A DNA stretch of 5,919 bases from Acidobacteriota bacterium (lineage in GTDB: Bacteria > Acidobacteriota > Blastocatellia > Pyrinomonadales > Pyrinomonadaceae): positions 1-5,919 of the forward strand of contig JAKOSS010000809.1 in the NCBI GenBank assembly GCA_029777145.1. Direction: 5' to 3'. The notes below the pieces were generated by a model, which was given only the letters and a program-made list of their open reading frames with translations, was not told the origin of the DNA and made no database searches. The translations under genes were made by a program, and so were the position numbers. Shown one piece after another: positions 5,299 through 5,919 of this stretch (within the stretch, counting starts at the first letter, position 1; each line of letters opens with the position of its first letter).

Positions 5299-5919
5299 AA
5301 CTCGATATCAAAACCGAACGACTCATCTCGGTCATGGACGCAAACGGCCTCGGCGGAGTTCTGCTCAACGCGCAGCACAACTTCGCGTGGTTCACCGGCG
5401 GCGGGTCGAACGCCGTCAACCGGAGTATCGAGAACGGTTCGGGTACGATCTTTGTCAGACGCGACGGCAAGCGTTATATTCTTGCGAGCAACATTGAGAT
5501 CGAAAGACTGGTCAACGAGGAACTTCCCGCGGGAGCCTTCGAGCCGGTTTCATTCGACTGGCGCGACGAAAAGGCAGCGCCTGACGTCGTTGTCAGAAAG
5601 GCATTGGAACTCACGGAATCAATTGAATTGATCTCCGATCTTCCGCTCGGAGTCGGCGCGCGACCGGCTGAAGGGCTGATCGCTCCGTGCCGATACAGTC
5701 TGACCGAGGACGAGATCGCAAGGTACGTCTCATTGGGATCCGACGCCACGGAGGCATTTGAACGCGCCTTTGAAAGGCTGACTCCGGGAATGACCGAGCT
5801 CGAGATTGCTTCGGCGGTCGGATGCGGACTTTCCAACTCTGGCATCGAACCGGTCGTCTTGCTCGTCGGCAGCGACGACCGCCTGTTGAAATACCGGCAT
5901 CCGGTTCCGACAGCGAAAC
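5292..5919 (+). CDS. M24-family metallopeptidase, Xaa-Pro aminopeptidase-like (partial, 3' end missing)
   Basis: The frame is open from 5274 to the window end; with a TTG start at 5292 it gives 209 complete codons. Residues about 1-130 look like the creatinase/prolidase N-terminal domain (ERLISVMDANGLGGVLL, then N-F-A-W-F-T-G-G). From about 135 the M24 'pita-bread' domain begins (LTEDEIARYVSLGSDATEAF, then R-L-T-P-G-M-T-E-L-E-I-A), and it reaches K-Y-R-H-P-V-P-T near the end. The metal-binding Asp, Asp, His, Glu, Glu residues lie beyond the window. Family members remove an N-terminal residue before proline or cleave Xaa-Pro dipeptides; some relatives act on small amides. The TTG start is chosen because the next in-frame ATG, at 5334, would cut into the first helix of the domain, and an in-frame stop lies at 5271. 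Its start is embedded in the 22-bp repeat array. No functional link to the sugar-acid genes is evident. Confidence 0.85.
   Translation, partial: MKELDIKTERLISVMDANGLGGVLLNAQHNFAWFTGGGSNAVNRSIENGSGTIFVRRDGKRYILASNIEIERLVNEELPAGAFEPVSFDWRDEKAAPDVVVRKALELTESIELISDLPLGVGARPAEGLIAPCRYSLTEDEIARYVSLGSDATEAFERAFERLTPGMTELEIASAVGCGLSNSGIEPVVLLVGSDDRLLKYRHPVPTAK

Noticed and set aside
5153..5470. Minus-strand frame with a repeated peptide across the 22-bp array
   Set aside because: The apparent peptide repeat is only the translated 22-bp units, and the frame continues antisense to the M24 peptidase gene. It has no independent support.

Overview
The window carries a sugar-acid (probably hexuronate) catabolic locus, followed by a repeat-rich intergenic region and the start of an unrelated-looking peptidase gene. 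GC is moderately high. Genes are tightly packed, Shine-Dalgarno sites are often weak, and the long G/T-rich heptamer array after a stop codon is of a kind seen in some environmental genomes. Acidobacteriota (Blastocatellia-like) is my best guess, but it rests on general impression rather than a marker gene.

Positions 1-3906, all on the minus strand, look like one operon. It is read from a promoter near 3932-3961 in the order: a divergent NagB/6-phosphogluconolactonase-fold protein (3906-2980), a full-length UxaA-family altronate/galactarate-type dehydratase (2956-1382), a ROK-family transcriptional regulator (1362-160), and the first 44 codons of a further gene (132-1) that runs off the window. 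That last N-terminus resembles the IolB/5-deoxy-glucuronate isomerase type, tentatively. Gaps between genes are only 19 to 27 bases.

Positions 3907-4125 form a divergent control region. It holds a perfect 9-bp inverted repeat of the GntR/FadR-subfamily type (TTGGTnnnACCAA core, as in UxuR/ExuR/LldR-type operators) lying inside the minus-strand promoter. There is an imperfect copy ahead of the plus-strand gene, and an 18-bp direct repeat with a 21-bp period between them. The plus-strand gene (4126-4902) is a classical SDR oxidoreductase, a candidate for the sugar-acid reductase/dehydrogenase step. Inferred pathway: an isomerase (perhaps the truncated gene) and an SDR feed a sugar acid to the UxaA-type dehydratase, giving 2-keto-3-deoxygluconate or a relative. 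A GntR regulator not in this window, and the resident ROK protein, would control it.

Positions 4903-5291 contain no convincing protein gene. They hold about 30 copies of a 7-bp unit (GTGGTCN and variants), then five copies of a 22-bp unit. The second array runs directly into the probable TTG start of an M24-family peptidase (Xaa-Pro aminopeptidase-like) at 5292, which is cut by the window end.
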